Source: Myxococcales bacterium
GTDB lineage: Bacteria; Myxococcota_A; Bradymonadia; UBA7976; UBA1532
Reading direction: 5' to 3'
Assembly: GCA_020633435.1 (NCBI GenBank)
Contig: JACKDP010000003.1
Location: 434,001-498,000, forward strand
Length of the DNA: 64,000 nt
Positions 33,083 to 42,009 of the stretch are shown here, piece by piece. The notes beneath the pieces are model-generated. The model saw only the letters and a list, made by a program, of their open reading frames with translations, searched no databases and was not told where the DNA came from. Numbering within the stretch: position 1 is the first letter of the stretch; every line of letters begins with the position of its first letter. The translations under genes were made by a program, and so were the position numbers.

Positions 33083-34306
33083 ATGCGTCCGGCCATTGTC
33101 TTGAGCGTGCTGACGCTCTTCGCCGCCGGTCCGGCGTCCGCAGACCGCTGGGCGGGCAAGAAGGGCGACTGCGAAGAGGTCTTCCGCGCCTGGCGCACGC
33201 AGTCGGTGGATCGGCTGCGCGACTGCGTGATGACGTGGGAGATGTACCGCGACATCTCCAAGGTGGACGCCGACCAGCGGGCGATGGTCCGCGAGCCCTT
33301 CGACAAGCTGTACCAGGAGGGGGACAAGCGCGACGCCGTGATGGCGCTGTCGGCCCTCAAGAAGCTGGGCCTGCGGCCCACGAAGCTGCGCAACGAGGCC
33401 GCCCCCCGCGATGACCGGGAGCGCGACGGCCGGGTGGTGGATCGCGATCCGCCGCCGGAGGTCCGCAAGGTGCAGCCCGTCACGGCCGCGCCGGTGGTGG
33501 AGCGGCGCGTGGACGCCGCCGAGGCGCGGGCCGCCTACCAGCGAGGCATCTCGTTCTTCAAGTCGGGCCAGCTCCCCGAGGCGCTCAGCGAGTTCCTCAT
33601 CTCGGCCGACGCCGATCCCACCTACCCGCAGCCCCTCTACATGGCGGCGCAGACGTATGTGCGGCTGCGCAAGGCGGCCCCCGCGGTGGAGCTGCTGGCC
33701 CGGATGAAGGCGCTCAACAGCGGGCTGGCCCGGCAGCTCCTCTTCCAGGCGGCCAGCGACCAGGGCTTCCTGCCGCTGCACGGCGTCGAGGCCTTCAAGA
33801 GCCTGACGGGCGTGGCCGTCATCCAGCTCCTCAACGCCAGCGGCCCCGAGGCCGACAAGGCCATCCGCGACATGGCGAAGCGGCTGGAGAAGGCGGGCAT
33901 GCCGGTGGCCTCCATCTCGGCCGATCGCACCCGCCGCGAGAACACCTACGTCTACATGAAGCCCGGCTACGAGCAGCAGGGCGAGCGCGTCCGCCGCGAG
34001 CTGAACCTGGGCCTCGTGCACAAGCGGGCCATCGACTGGCCGAGCGAGTTCGACGTGGTGGTGGCCTACGGCAGCCCGGTGAAGAAGGAGTGGGTCGACG
34101 ACGAGGCCGAGAAGGCCGGCAAGGCGGAAGATCCCAAGAAGAAAGAGAAAGAGGACGAGGCGCGCCAGGCGGCCGAGGACGCGGCCAAGGCCAAGGAAGA
34201 CATGAAGAAGAAGCTGCAGATGCTCCAGATGCTGCAGGAGATGGACGCCGCCAAGGACGCCGAGGACGGGGCCAAGGACACGGCCAACGTCCTGCCCCCG
34301 CCCTGA
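33083..34306 (+). CDS. Secreted TPR protein with LytR_C-like domain
   Basis: 407 residues from the ATG with GAGGAGG six bases upstream (a GTG two codons earlier is less likely). Signal peptide AIVLSVLTLFAAGPASADR. The middle carries a TPR-like pair (AAYQRGISFFKSGQLPEALS, YPQPLYMAAQTYVRLRKAAP). Residues about 250-325 (VAVIQLLNASGPEADKAI, KAGMPVASISADRTRRENTY, VYMKPGYEQQGERVRRELN) look like the LytR C-terminal domain. A charged Lys/Glu/Asp/Met coiled-coil tail ends the protein. Probably an envelope scaffold; exact role unknown. Confidence 0.75.
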   Translation: MRPAIVLSVLTLFAAGPASADRWAGKKGDCEEVFRAWRTQSVDRLRDCVMTWEMYRDISKVDADQRAMVREPFDKLYQEGDKRDAVMALSALKKLGLRPTKLRNEAAPRDDRERDGRVVDRDPPPEVRKVQPVTAAPVVERRVDAAEARAAYQRGISFFKSGQLPEALSEFLISADADPTYPQPLYMAAQTYVRLRKAAPAVELLARMKALNSGLARQLLFQAASDQGFLPLHGVEAFKSLTGVAVIQLLNASGPEADKAIRDMAKRLEKAGMPVASISADRTRRENTYVYMKPGYEQQGERVRRELNLGLVHKRAIDWPSEFDVVVAYGSPVKKEWVDDEAEKAGKAEDPKKKEKEDEARQAAEDAAKAKEDMKKKLQMLQMLQEMDAAKDAEDGAKDTANVLPPP

Positions 34307-34397
34307 TCCGGGCCGATTTCGCGAAAAATCGCCGAGGCTGGAACCCGAGGTAGAGGCTGCGGTCCAATGGACCGGTTCGCCCCGGGGAGAAGCCGCC

Positions 34398-35564
34398 ATC
34401 CGCCTCGTCACCGCCACCACGCTGGTCGTCGGTCTGCTCTGCGCGCTCGGCTGCGAGACGGAGGAGCTGCCGCCGCCGGCGTCGGAGGGGGTCTCGTACG
34501 TGGTGCCCTTCGGCGATGTGTCGCCCGCCGAGCTCTCCCGCGCCCGCTGGGCCCTCGAGGTGGCGACGCGCCGGCCGGTGGTGGTGCTGCCGCGCCAGCC
34601 CGTGCCCCGCGAGGCCGGCGCCGAGACGGACCAGGCGGTCGACTTCCTCGACGCCCTCATCCTGGCGCCCCCGCCCGACACCTTCCGCATCCTGGGGCTG
34701 ACGTCCGCGCCGCTCATGGCCGAGGGCGAGCCCGTCATCGGCTACTCGCGCATCGGCGAGCGCGCCCTCGTCTACTCCACGCACCTGCTGCCCCGGTACG
34801 CCACCGAGGCCGTCCGCCGGGGCCAGGCGCGGCGCATCATCGTGCACGAGCTCGGGCACACCTACGGCGCCCTGCACTGCGACCAGAGCTGTGTGATGCG
34901 GGACGCGGAGTCGGGGCATGGCCTCGACGAGCTGCCGCTGCACTACTGCCCCGAGCACCGCGCCATGGCGGAGGAGGCCCTGAAGGAGGGGCCGCTGCAC
35001 CCCAACGCCCTCGTCCGCCTGGGCGCGGAGCGCATGCGCCTGGGGGCCTGGACGGAGGCCATCGCGGCCTACCGGCAAGCCCTGCGCCACTCGCCCTGGG
35101 ATTACAAGGCGCGCACGGCCATGGGGGTCGCCCTCATGGCGCGGGGCGAGCTGACCGCGGCGGAGGAGGCCTTCATCACGGCGAGCCGCTCGGCGCCGCG
35201 CGCGGCCCAGCCCTACTACGCCCGCGCGGTGCTCTACGCCGCCGGCGTGGCGCCCCACCGCGCGCCCGTCTTCCTGGAGGCCGCGGTCGGCCGCGACGAC
35301 GATCCGCGCCGCGCCCACCGGGCGGCTGGCATCCTGTACCAGGAGCTGCTGGAGGACGAAGCCCAGGCGGCCCGGCACTTCCAGGCCCACGTCAGCGCCG
35401 GCGGGCGCGATCCCGACGTCATCGCCCGGCTCGTCTACCTCATCCAGCCGACGACGCTCACGTTCAACGAGCCCGAGACCATCATCGCCCGGTGGTCGCC
35501 CGAGCTCGGCCTGGAGGTGGCGTACCTGCCGCCCCGGACGGCGGCGGCCGCGCCCGCGCCCTGA
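34398..35564 (+). CDS. Lipoprotein M54-type (archaemetzincin-like) metalloprotease with TPR tail; start uncertain
   Basis: The zinc site HELGHTYGALHC followed by QSCVM and later YCPEH matches the M54 pattern H-E-x-x-H-x-x-G-x-x-H-C...C-V-M...C. TPR-like repeats follow (TEAIAAYRQALRHSPWDYKA, ELTAAEEAFITASRSAPRAA). The first canonical start in this frame is GTG 34500, but in-frame codons just upstream encode a convincing lipoprotein signal (IRLVTATTLVVGLLCALGC) that begins with ATC at 34398, eight bases after GGGGAG. No ATG, GTG or TTG exists further upstream in the frame. I list the longer form (388 residues); 34500 is the conservative start. Confidence 0.65.
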   Translation: MRLVTATTLVVGLLCALGCETEELPPPASEGVSYVVPFGDVSPAELSRARWALEVATRRPVVVLPRQPVPREAGAETDQAVDFLDALILAPPPDTFRILGLTSAPLMAEGEPVIGYSRIGERALVYSTHLLPRYATEAVRRGQARRIIVHELGHTYGALHCDQSCVMRDAESGHGLDELPLHYCPEHRAMAEEALKEGPLHPNALVRLGAERMRLGAWTEAIAAYRQALRHSPWDYKARTAMGVALMARGELTAAEEAFITASRSAPRAAQPYYARAVLYAAGVAPHRAPVFLEAAVGRDDDPRRAHRAAGILYQELLEDEAQAARHFQAHVSAGGRDPDVIARLVYLIQPTTLTFNEPETIIARWSPELGLEVAYLPPRTAAAAPAP

Positions 35565-35567
35565 CGA

Positions 35568-36641
35568 TCAGGTCTGGTTCGACTGCGCTTCGAGGAGCTG
35601 GGCCTGGTTGGCCTCGCGGACGGGGTCGATGACCGCGTCCATGTCCCCCTCGATGATGCTGTCGAGGCGGTACAGGGTCAGCCCGATGCGGTGATCGGTG
35701 ACCCGGTTCTGCGGGAAGTTGTACGTGCGGATGCGGTCGGAGCGGTCCCCCGAGCCGATCATGGTGCGCCGGGCGTCGGCGCGCTCCTCGTGGGCCTCCG
35801 CCTCCATCTTGTCGAGGAGGCGGGCGCGCAGCACCTGCATGGCCTTGGCCTTGTTCTTGTGCTGGCTCTTCTCGTCCTGGCACGACACGACGAGGCCCGA
35901 GGGGATGTGGGTGATGCGCACGGCGCTGTCCGTGGTGTTCACGCTCTGCCCGCCGGGCCCGCGAGCCCGGAAGACCTCGATCCGCAGATCGTTGGCGTTG
36001 ATGTCCACCTCCACCTCGTCGGCCTCGGGCATCACCGCCACGGTGCAGGCCGACGTGTGGATGCGCCCCTGGCTCTCGGTGGCCGGCACGCGCTGCACGC
36101 GGTGCCCGCCGGCCTCGAACTTCAGGGTGCTGTAGACCCGATCCCCCGTGATGACCGCCACGACCTCCTTGTAGCCGCCGGCGTCGCTGTCGGAGGCGTT
36201 GAGGGTGTCGACGGTCCAGCGCTTCCGCTCGGCGAACCGCAGGTACATGCGGAAGAGGTCGGCGGCGAAGAGCTTGGCCTCCTCGCCGCCCGTCCCCGCG
36301 CGGATCTCGAGCACCACGCCGCGCTCGTCGTTGGGGTCCTGCGGGAGGAGGAGCAGGCGGACCTCGCGGTCGAGCCGATCCTCCTCCTCCACCAGGGCGT
36401 CCACCTCGGCCTGGGCCAGCTCCGCCATCTCCGGGTCGTCGGCCTCGGCCAGCTCACGGGCGCCGACCAGCTCCTCGCGGACCTGGGTCAGGCGCTGCCA
36501 CGCGCGGACGAGGGGCTCCAGCTTCCCGACTTCCTTGGCGATCTTCTGGTACTCGCCCGGGATGTCGTAGATGGCGGGATCCGACAGCCGGGCTGCCAGC
36601 TCGTCGTGGTGCCGGCAAATGGCGTCGAGGCGTTCGAACAT
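35568..36641 (-). CDS. prfA: Peptide chain release factor 1
   Basis: 357 residues, the normal length. Ends translation at UAA and UAG. The tripeptide anticodon P-A-T (186-188 in VQRVPATESQGRIHTSACTV) identifies RF1 rather than RF2, and the catalytic G-G-Q (230-232 in RARGPGGQSVNTTDSAV) is intact. The ATG at 36641 fits the family start (MFERLDAI). It lies 34 bases downstream of rho on the same strand. The usual partner prmC is not next to it. Convergent with the M54 gene (3 bases between stops). Confidence 0.97.
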   Translation of the reverse strand: MFERLDAICRHHDELAARLSDPAIYDIPGEYQKIAKEVGKLEPLVRAWQRLTQVREELVGARELAEADDPEMAELAQAEVDALVEEEDRLDREVRLLLLPQDPNDERGVVLEIRAGTGGEEAKLFAADLFRMYLRFAERKRWTVDTLNASDSDAGGYKEVVAVITGDRVYSTLKFEAGGHRVQRVPATESQGRIHTSACTVAVMPEADEVEVDINANDLRIEVFRARGPGGQSVNTTDSAVRITHIPSGLVVSCQDEKSQHKNKAKAMQVLRARLLDKMEAEAHEERADARRTMIGSGDRSDRIRTYNFPQNRVTDHRIGLTLYRLDSIIEGDMDAVIDPVREANQAQLLEAQSNQT

Positions 36642-36675
36642 CGGGGGGATCCCTGTGGAGGGGTGGTGCCTGGGC

Positions 36676-37923
36676 TCAGCCGCCCATGGCCTCCAGGAAC
36701 TCACCGTTCGACTCGGTCTTGGCGATCTTGTCGAGCATGAACTCCATGGAGTCCACCACGTTGAGCGGGTGCAGGAGCTGGCGCAGGATCCACACGCGGT
36801 TGAGGTGGCTCTCGGGCATGAGGAGCTCCTCCTTCCGGGTGCCGGACTTGTTGATGTCCAGGCAGGGGAAGATGCGCTTCTCCATCAGCTTGCGGTCCAG
36901 GTGGAGCTCGCTGTTGCCGGTGCCCTTGAACTCCTCGAAGATCACCTCATCCATCCGGCTGCCGGTGTCGATCAGCGCGGTGGCGATGATGGTGAGGCTG
37001 CCGCCCTCCTCGATGTTGCGGGCGGCGCCGAAGAAGCGCTTGGGCTTGTGCAGGGCGTTGGAGTCCACACCACCGGAGAGGATCTTGCCCGAGGGCGGGA
37101 CCACGGTGTTGTAGGCGCGCGCCAGGCGGGTGATGGAGTCGAGGAGGATGACGACATCCTTCTTGTGCTCCACCAGGCGCTTGGCCTTCTCGATGACCAT
37201 CTCGGCCACCTGGACGTGGCGCTGGGCGGGCTCGTCGAACGTCGAGCTGACGACCTCGCCCTCCACCGACCGCTCCATGTCGGTCACTTCCTCAGGCCGC
37301 TCGTCGATGAGCAGCACGATGAGGTAGACCTCGGGGTGGTTGTGCACGATGGCGTTGGCGATGTTCTGCATCAGGACCGTCTTGCCGGCGCGGGGCGGCG
37401 AGACGATGAGGGCGCGCTGGCCCTTCCCGATGGGGCAGAGCAGGTCGACGATGCGGGTGCTGAAGTTCTTGGGGTGGTACTCCAGCTGGAGCCGCTCGTC
37501 GGGGTACAGCGGGGTCAGGTTGTCGAAGAGGATCTTGTTCTTGGCCGCCTCGGGCTCCTCGAAGTTGATCGTCTCGACCTTGAGCAGCGCGAAGTAGCGC
37601 TCGCTGTCCTTGGGCGGCCGGATCTGGCCGCTGATCGTGTCGCCCGTCCGCAGGCCGAAGCGGCGGATCTGGGAGGGCGAGACGTAGATGTCGTCGGGCC
37701 CGGGCAGGTAGTTGTAGTCGGGCGCACGCAGGAAGCCGAAGCCGTCCGGGAGGATCTCCAGGACGCCCTCGCCGAAGATCGGCTCGTTCTTCTTGGTCTG
37801 CTCGTTGAGGAGGGCGAAGATCAGCTCCTGCTTGCGCAGGCCGGCCGAGTTCTCGATGCCCATCTCGCGGGCCATGGCCGCGAGTTCACCGATCTTGAGC
37901 TGCTTCAGCTCTTTGAGATTCAT
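36676..37923 (-). CDS. rho: Transcription termination factor Rho
   Basis: 415 residues, beginning MNLKELKQLKIGELA. The RNA-binding cold-shock-like domain has GVLEILPDGFGFLRAPDYNY; the ATPase domain has Walker A S-P-P-R-A-G-K-T (175-182), LLIDERPEEVTDM, and SSTFDEPAQRHVQVAEMV. The Q/R loops and VDSNALHKPKRFFGAARNIE are also present. Hexameric helicase that ends transcripts lacking intrinsic terminators. No long N-terminal insertion of the type found in some high-GC phyla is present. A strong promoter 178 bases upstream leaves a leader long enough for autoregulation. Confidence 0.98.
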   Translation of the reverse strand: MNLKELKQLKIGELAAMAREMGIENSAGLRKQELIFALLNEQTKKNEPIFGEGVLEILPDGFGFLRAPDYNYLPGPDDIYVSPSQIRRFGLRTGDTISGQIRPPKDSERYFALLKVETINFEEPEAAKNKILFDNLTPLYPDERLQLEYHPKNFSTRIVDLLCPIGKGQRALIVSPPRAGKTVLMQNIANAIVHNHPEVYLIVLLIDERPEEVTDMERSVEGEVVSSTFDEPAQRHVQVAEMVIEKAKRLVEHKKDVVILLDSITRLARAYNTVVPPSGKILSGGVDSNALHKPKRFFGAARNIEEGGSLTIIATALIDTGSRMDEVIFEEFKGTGNSELHLDRKLMEKRIFPCLDINKSGTRKEELLMPESHLNRVWILRQLLHPLNVVDSMEFMLDKIAKTESNGEFLEAMGG

Positions 37924-38100
37924 GGTCTCCCTCTGCGCGAGCCGTCCTGGGCACTCGCTCTGGACTCTTGGAGTCCACGGGTGGAAGGGCACTGGACGGC
38001 GGGGCTGGTCCTCAGGGGTTCATCCGGTCGGGCCGGAATCGTGAAGTAGGAACGTGGAACGGAAAAGGCGGGATGCGGGAGACATCCCAGGACGGCCGGC

Positions 38101-38130
38101 ACGCTAGCGACGTGTCGTGGGTTCTGTCAA
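38101..38130 (-). promoter_or_regulatory. Sigma-70-type promoter for rho
   Basis: Minus strand: TTGACA (6/6), 18 bases, TAGCGT (3/6, T-A-n-n-n-T). A leader of about 170 bases follows before the rho ATG at 37923. Confidence 0.5.
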
Positions 38131-38157
38131 GCTCTTGCGAGACGTCGGAGTCGAGAG

Positions 38158-38592
38158 ATGATCCACAAGCCCGGGTGTCTGGTCCTCACCGGGGGCTCGC
38201 TGCGGCTCGCGGTGACCGCCGAGCAGGTGGTGGCGGTGTTCCCGCTCGACACCATCACCCCGCTGCCGGGCATGCCCGGCTGGGTCCTGGGCCTGGCCCG
38301 CCACGCGGGCCGCATGCTCGTGGTCGTCGATCCCGGCCTGCTGGCCGGGCGACCGGCGGGGGGCGGGGGTCTGGCGGTGCACCTGGCGGCGGACGTCGAG
38401 CTGGCGCTGACGGTGGCCGGCGTCGAGGCGGCGAGCTCCCCCGCCGACCAGCCCGGCCCCAGCCCGGCGAGCTGGCTGGTGCCCGGCGTTGATGATCAGC
38501 AGCGCGTGGTGTACCGCCTCGACGTGCCAGGGCTCGTCGCCGCCGTGCGCACCCCCCTCAAAAGATCGACCGCGCCGGCCGCAGCCCGATGA
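38158..38592 (+). CDS. CheW-like domain protein
   Basis: 144 residues. The core LPGMPGWVLGLARHAGRMLVV followed by VDPGLL matches the CheW segment in which a P-W-V-x-G motif is followed by a strand and V-V-D. The preceding strand LRLAVTAEQVVAVFPLDTITPL also fits. No other chemotaxis gene is nearby, so it may serve an array encoded elsewhere. The 3' end overlaps the convergent FGE gene by 35 bases, and both ends appear genuine. Confidence 0.7.
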   Translation: MIHKPGCLVLTGGSLRLAVTAEQVVAVFPLDTITPLPGMPGWVLGLARHAGRMLVVVDPGLLAGRPAGGGGLAVHLAADVELALTVAGVEAASSPADQPGPSPASWLVPGVDDQQRVVYRLDVPGLVAAVRTPLKRSTAPAAAR

Positions 38593-40189
38593 CGGACGAG
38601 CGGAAGCCCGGCCGCGGGCGGTAGCGGTTCGCCGCCCGGCAGAACCGCGCGTCGCGGAACCACCCACAGCCCTTCGTGACCCGGCGATCCGCGTCCGCCG
38701 CCCCGCGCGGGTCCACCGCGAGGGCCTCCGCGTGGGGCCCGTAGCCGTCCCCCGTCCACTCCCAGACGTTCCCGATCATGTCGTAGAACCCCAGTGGATT
38801 CGCCAGCTTGCGGGCGACGGGGTGGGTGCCGCAGGTGGCGGCCGGGTGCTGCATCTTCGTGGGCTCGGGGCAGGGGAGCCCGCCGGGCAGGCCACTGTTG
38901 CCGCTGTACCAGGCGATGGGATCGAGGCGAGGCGCGTGGCGGACGTCCACCAGCTCCAGCGGCCCCGCCCAGGTGGCCGTCGGGGCGCCGGCGCGGGCGG
39001 CGTGCTCCCACTCGGCCTCGCTGGGCAGGCGGTAGCCGGCGCAGGCGGGGCCGGCGTCATCCACGGCCTCGCAGGTGAAGGGCGTCGGCGTCCCCGCGGC
39101 GGTGCACCCGCGCAGCGTGTAGCAGGCCGGCAGGCCTTCCAGCGCGGAGAGGGCGTTGAGGTACCGCAGGGCGTCGTACCAGGTGATCATCTCGACGGGC
39201 CGATCGGCGCCGTCGGCCGCGAAGCGCGCCGGCCGCTCGCCCAGCACGCTCGCCCACTGCGCCTGCGTCACCTCCGTCTCGCCCAGGTAGTACGCCCGGG
39301 TCAGGGTGACCTGGTGGGCCGCCTCGTCCGCCGCCCGGCCCACCTCGTCGGGGGGGCTGCCCATCACGAACGTGCCGGCGGGCACGGGCAGCATGGCGGG
39401 GCGCGCGGCGGTGGCGGCCAGGGGCGCCGGCGCGGGGCGGCCGGCGTCGGGCCAGACGGGCGGCGTCGGGATGGGCGGCTGCGTCGTGAGGGCCGCCGCG
39501 ACGGGCCCCGTCACGGTCGCGTCCGGGACCACCGGCGTCGGCCCCAGCCGCACCAGCGCGAAGAAGAGCGCGGCGGCGGCGGCCGCGACGGCCAGGCCGA
39601 TCCACGGACCGCGCGGCCGGCCGGGCCGGGGCAGGGGCGTCACGGGGTGCTCGCCCGTGGGCGCGTCGACCGGGGGCGGCGCCAGCCGGGGCACGACCTC
39701 GGCCACCGCGGGCGCCCCGGCGCCGGCCGCCTCCAGCAGGCCCTCCAGGGGGGCGAGGACGTCGGCGTGGAAGCGCGCGGCGGCGGCGCCATCGCCCAGC
39801 AGCGGCCCCGCCAGGCGCAGCAGGTCGTGCGGGAGACGCCGAGCCACCTCCACCTCGGCGGCCACCTCCTCGGCGCTGGGGGCCGGCGCGCCGTCGAACA
39901 GCCACCCGCAGAGGCGGGCGGTGAGATCGGCCGGCGCGGCGGTGTGCCAGGGCGCGAGCAGCGCCGCGGCCGCGGGGCCGGGCACCACGGAGGCCAGCCA
40001 CGCCGCCCTGGTCGCCTCCGGCGCCGCCGCGAGGCCCCCCTCCACCAGCTCGGCCAGCAGGTCGGCGGCCTCGGGATCGGCGGCCAGCTCGTCGAGCAGG
40101 CGCACGGCCTCGGCGAAGACGTCGGCGTCGAGCGGCGGGGCGGCCCCGTCGCCGTACAGCCAGCCGGTGAGGGCGTCGAGGGCGCTCAC
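38558..40189 (-). CDS. Membrane protein with periplasmic FGE-sulfatase (SUMF1-type) domain
   Basis: 543 residues from a GTG that overlaps the previous stop (GTGA). Residues 1-190 are cytosolic, Ala/Asp-rich and contain two similar ~90-residue units (LTGWLYGDGAAPP and LCGWLFDGAPAPS). One membrane helix is at about 195-217. Residues about 255-543 form the FGE-sulfatase fold: MLPVPAGTFVMGSPPDE, LGETEVTQAQWASVLG, YRLPSEAEWEHAARAG, GFYDMIGNVWEWTGDGYG and a C-terminal CGWFRDARFCRAANR segment. Such domains occur in sulfatase-activating enzymes but also in ligand-binding receptors; the topology here suggests a sensor. Confidence 0.85.
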   Translation of the reverse strand: MSALDALTGWLYGDGAAPPLDADVFAEAVRLLDELAADPEAADLLAELVEGGLAAAPEATRAAWLASVVPGPAAAALLAPWHTAAPADLTARLCGWLFDGAPAPSAEEVAAEVEVARRLPHDLLRLAGPLLGDGAAAARFHADVLAPLEGLLEAAGAGAPAVAEVVPRLAPPPVDAPTGEHPVTPLPRPGRPRGPWIGLAVAAAAAALFFALVRLGPTPVVPDATVTGPVAAALTTQPPIPTPPVWPDAGRPAPAPLAATAARPAMLPVPAGTFVMGSPPDEVGRAADEAAHQVTLTRAYYLGETEVTQAQWASVLGERPARFAADGADRPVEMITWYDALRYLNALSALEGLPACYTLRGCTAAGTPTPFTCEAVDDAGPACAGYRLPSEAEWEHAARAGAPTATWAGPLELVDVRHAPRLDPIAWYSGNSGLPGGLPCPEPTKMQHPAATCGTHPVARKLANPLGFYDMIGNVWEWTGDGYGPHAEALAVDPRGAADADRRVTKGCGWFRDARFCRAANRYRPRPGFRSSVIGLRPARSIF

Positions 40190-41952
40190 CGGGCCAGCGT
40201 CCGCAGGTGCTGGCGCAGGCGGGCCTCGCGCTCGACGGGTCGCCTCGGGGGAGGCGTGGCCGGGGCCGGCACGGGCCACGCGCTGGCGCGCAGGTCCTCG
40301 AAGACCTCGTGCGCCGGGCCCTCGGCGGCCAGCCAGGCCCGGACGACGTCGGCCCAGGGTCGGGGGCCGCCGGCCCCGTCGAGCGTCCGGCTGGCCTCGC
40401 CGGGCAGGCCCAGGGCCATGGTCGCCAGCAGGAACGCCACGGCCCGGGCGTCCAGGGCGCCGGCGCTGGCGCCCTCGGGGCCACCGGCCTCGGCCAGCGT
40501 CCGCAAGAGGGCCGCGCGCCGCGCCTCCTCCCAGCGCTGGAGCCGCAGACACCGCGCGACGAGGGGGCCCGCGGCGCCCACCGCCCACCGCGTCGGCAGG
40601 GCGGCGCGGAACTGGTCCGGGCCGAGGTTGAACAGCCAGAGCAGCGCCAGCAGCTCGGGATCATCCGGGGGCGGGGCCTGGCGGCGGGCGTCGGGCGGCA
40701 CCCCGGCCGCGGCCTCCAGGAACGGATCGGGGCCGTCGCGCAGGGCCAGCAAGCCCACGAGGCCGCGGGTGCGGTCGTCGGGGCGGCCCGGGTTCGGGGG
40801 GCGGACCCAGGGCGCCGCCTCGCCCGTCAGGCCGTGCAGCACGCCCATGCAGCGGGTGTGGTGGTAGTTGGCCGACGCCACCCGCGCCAGGTCGCCGCCG
40901 CTGATGCGCCAGGCCTCGCCCGCGCCGAGGGCGGGGGCCAGCCACAGGAACAACAGCTCCTGGGGGCTCAGCTTCTCGTCGTCGATGGCCCGGCGCAGGG
41001 CGTCGAAGAGCGCGTGCCACTGGGCGCGTGTGGCCAGCCGATCTTCGACGGCCGGCGTGTCGTCGGCCACGGGCGTCGCGTCGTCGAGGGCCTCCTCGCG
41101 CGGGCCCGCCAGGGTGGTCAGGGTGAGGTTGCGGCCGGCGGTGAGGGCGACGCGCTCCAGCTCCTCGGGGGGCAGGGGGGCGTAGGCGGCGATCAGCCGC
41201 GGCTCCAGGAACCGGGCCACCACGGCCTGCGCGGCCTCCTCGCCGTCTCGCCGCGCCGCCAGGCGGCCGTGCATCCCGGCCAGGACGGCGTCCCAGCGCC
41301 GCAGGTTGCTCATGGCCTGCCGGGCCCGGGCCAGGGCCTCGTCCTCGGGCACCACGAAGAAGAAGGCCTCCTCCACCCGCTCGAAGAAGGCCGCCACGGC
41401 CCCGGCGGCGTCGCGCACCCCGGCCCGCCGCAGGTAGGGGCCGGGATCCCCGGCGGCGGCGTCCGTCAGCGCCCCGAGCAGGCGCCGACGAAAGGCCCCG
41501 TCCGCCCGCCGCGCGGCGGCGTGGGCCAGGGCGGTGCCCACGTCCTGGATGGCCGAGGGGCGCAGCTCCGCCACCGTGAGGACGGTGTCCCAGGCCAGCA
41601 GCGCCGGGCCCGCGAGGCCGGCCTCCAGGGCCTCGATGTGGTTGAGGCGCCGCAGGTGCCGCCGGGCGACGGGATCGTCGCTGGCCGCGGCCGCCGGGCG
41701 GGCGGCGCGCCAGGCCTCGAGGAGCGCGGCCGTCAGCGCCCGGCGCTGGTCGCGGGGGGTGGCGTCGGGGACCTCGACGTAGCGGCGCCAGGCGTCCTCG
41801 AGCAGGGCCGTGCGCAGCGCAGAGCGACGGGGATCCGGCGCCTCGCCGGCGTCGAGGAGGGCGCCCAGGCGGCGGGCGCGCAGGCGGAGCTGGGCGAGCT
41901 GGTCGTGCACCGCGCCATCATGGCGGATGCGAGCGGCGGGGTCATGGGCCAT
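40186..41952 (-). CDS. Hypothetical protein, coupled partner of the FGE membrane protein (possibly sigma-like)
   Basis: 588 residues, cytosolic, Arg/Ala-rich and helical. No family was recognised with confidence. The part from about residue 240 to 370 has the layout of an ECF sigma factor: a region-2-like stretch (AAQAVVARFLEP, RVALTAGRNLTLTTL), a linker, then a region-4-like stretch (LSPQELLFLWLAPALGAG, RISGGDLARVASANYHHTR). The four-base overlap with a gene for a cytosol-membrane-periplasm protein is the usual arrangement of a sigma/anti-sigma pair. This is inference; another helical regulator is just as possible. Confidence 0.55.
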   Translation of the reverse strand: MAHDPAARIRHDGAVHDQLAQLRLRARRLGALLDAGEAPDPRRSALRTALLEDAWRRYVEVPDATPRDQRRALTAALLEAWRAARPAAAASDDPVARRHLRRLNHIEALEAGLAGPALLAWDTVLTVAELRPSAIQDVGTALAHAAARRADGAFRRRLLGALTDAAAGDPGPYLRRAGVRDAAGAVAAFFERVEEAFFFVVPEDEALARARQAMSNLRRWDAVLAGMHGRLAARRDGEEAAQAVVARFLEPRLIAAYAPLPPEELERVALTAGRNLTLTTLAGPREEALDDATPVADDTPAVEDRLATRAQWHALFDALRRAIDDEKLSPQELLFLWLAPALGAGEAWRISGGDLARVASANYHHTRCMGVLHGLTGEAAPWVRPPNPGRPDDRTRGLVGLLALRDGPDPFLEAAAGVPPDARRQAPPPDDPELLALLWLFNLGPDQFRAALPTRWAVGAAGPLVARCLRLQRWEEARRAALLRTLAEAGGPEGASAGALDARAVAFLLATMALGLPGEASRTLDGAGGPRPWADVVRAWLAAEGPAHEVFEDLRASAWPVPAPATPPPRRPVEREARLRQHLRTLAR

Positions 41953-42009
41953 GGCGGATCCTCCCGCGGGGAGAACGGACGGCCGCGGGCGGATGGAAGA
42001 AGAAGCCGG

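Noticed and set aside
34367..35632. ATG at 34367 as start of the M54 gene
   Set aside because: It is in a different frame from the HELGHTYGALHC site; the frame gives only an Arg/Ala-rich shadow.
40186..41952. Firm annotation of the FGE partner as a sigma factor
   Set aside because: The resemblance is only in layout and a few hydrophobic positions; kept as a finding, not as a gene name.
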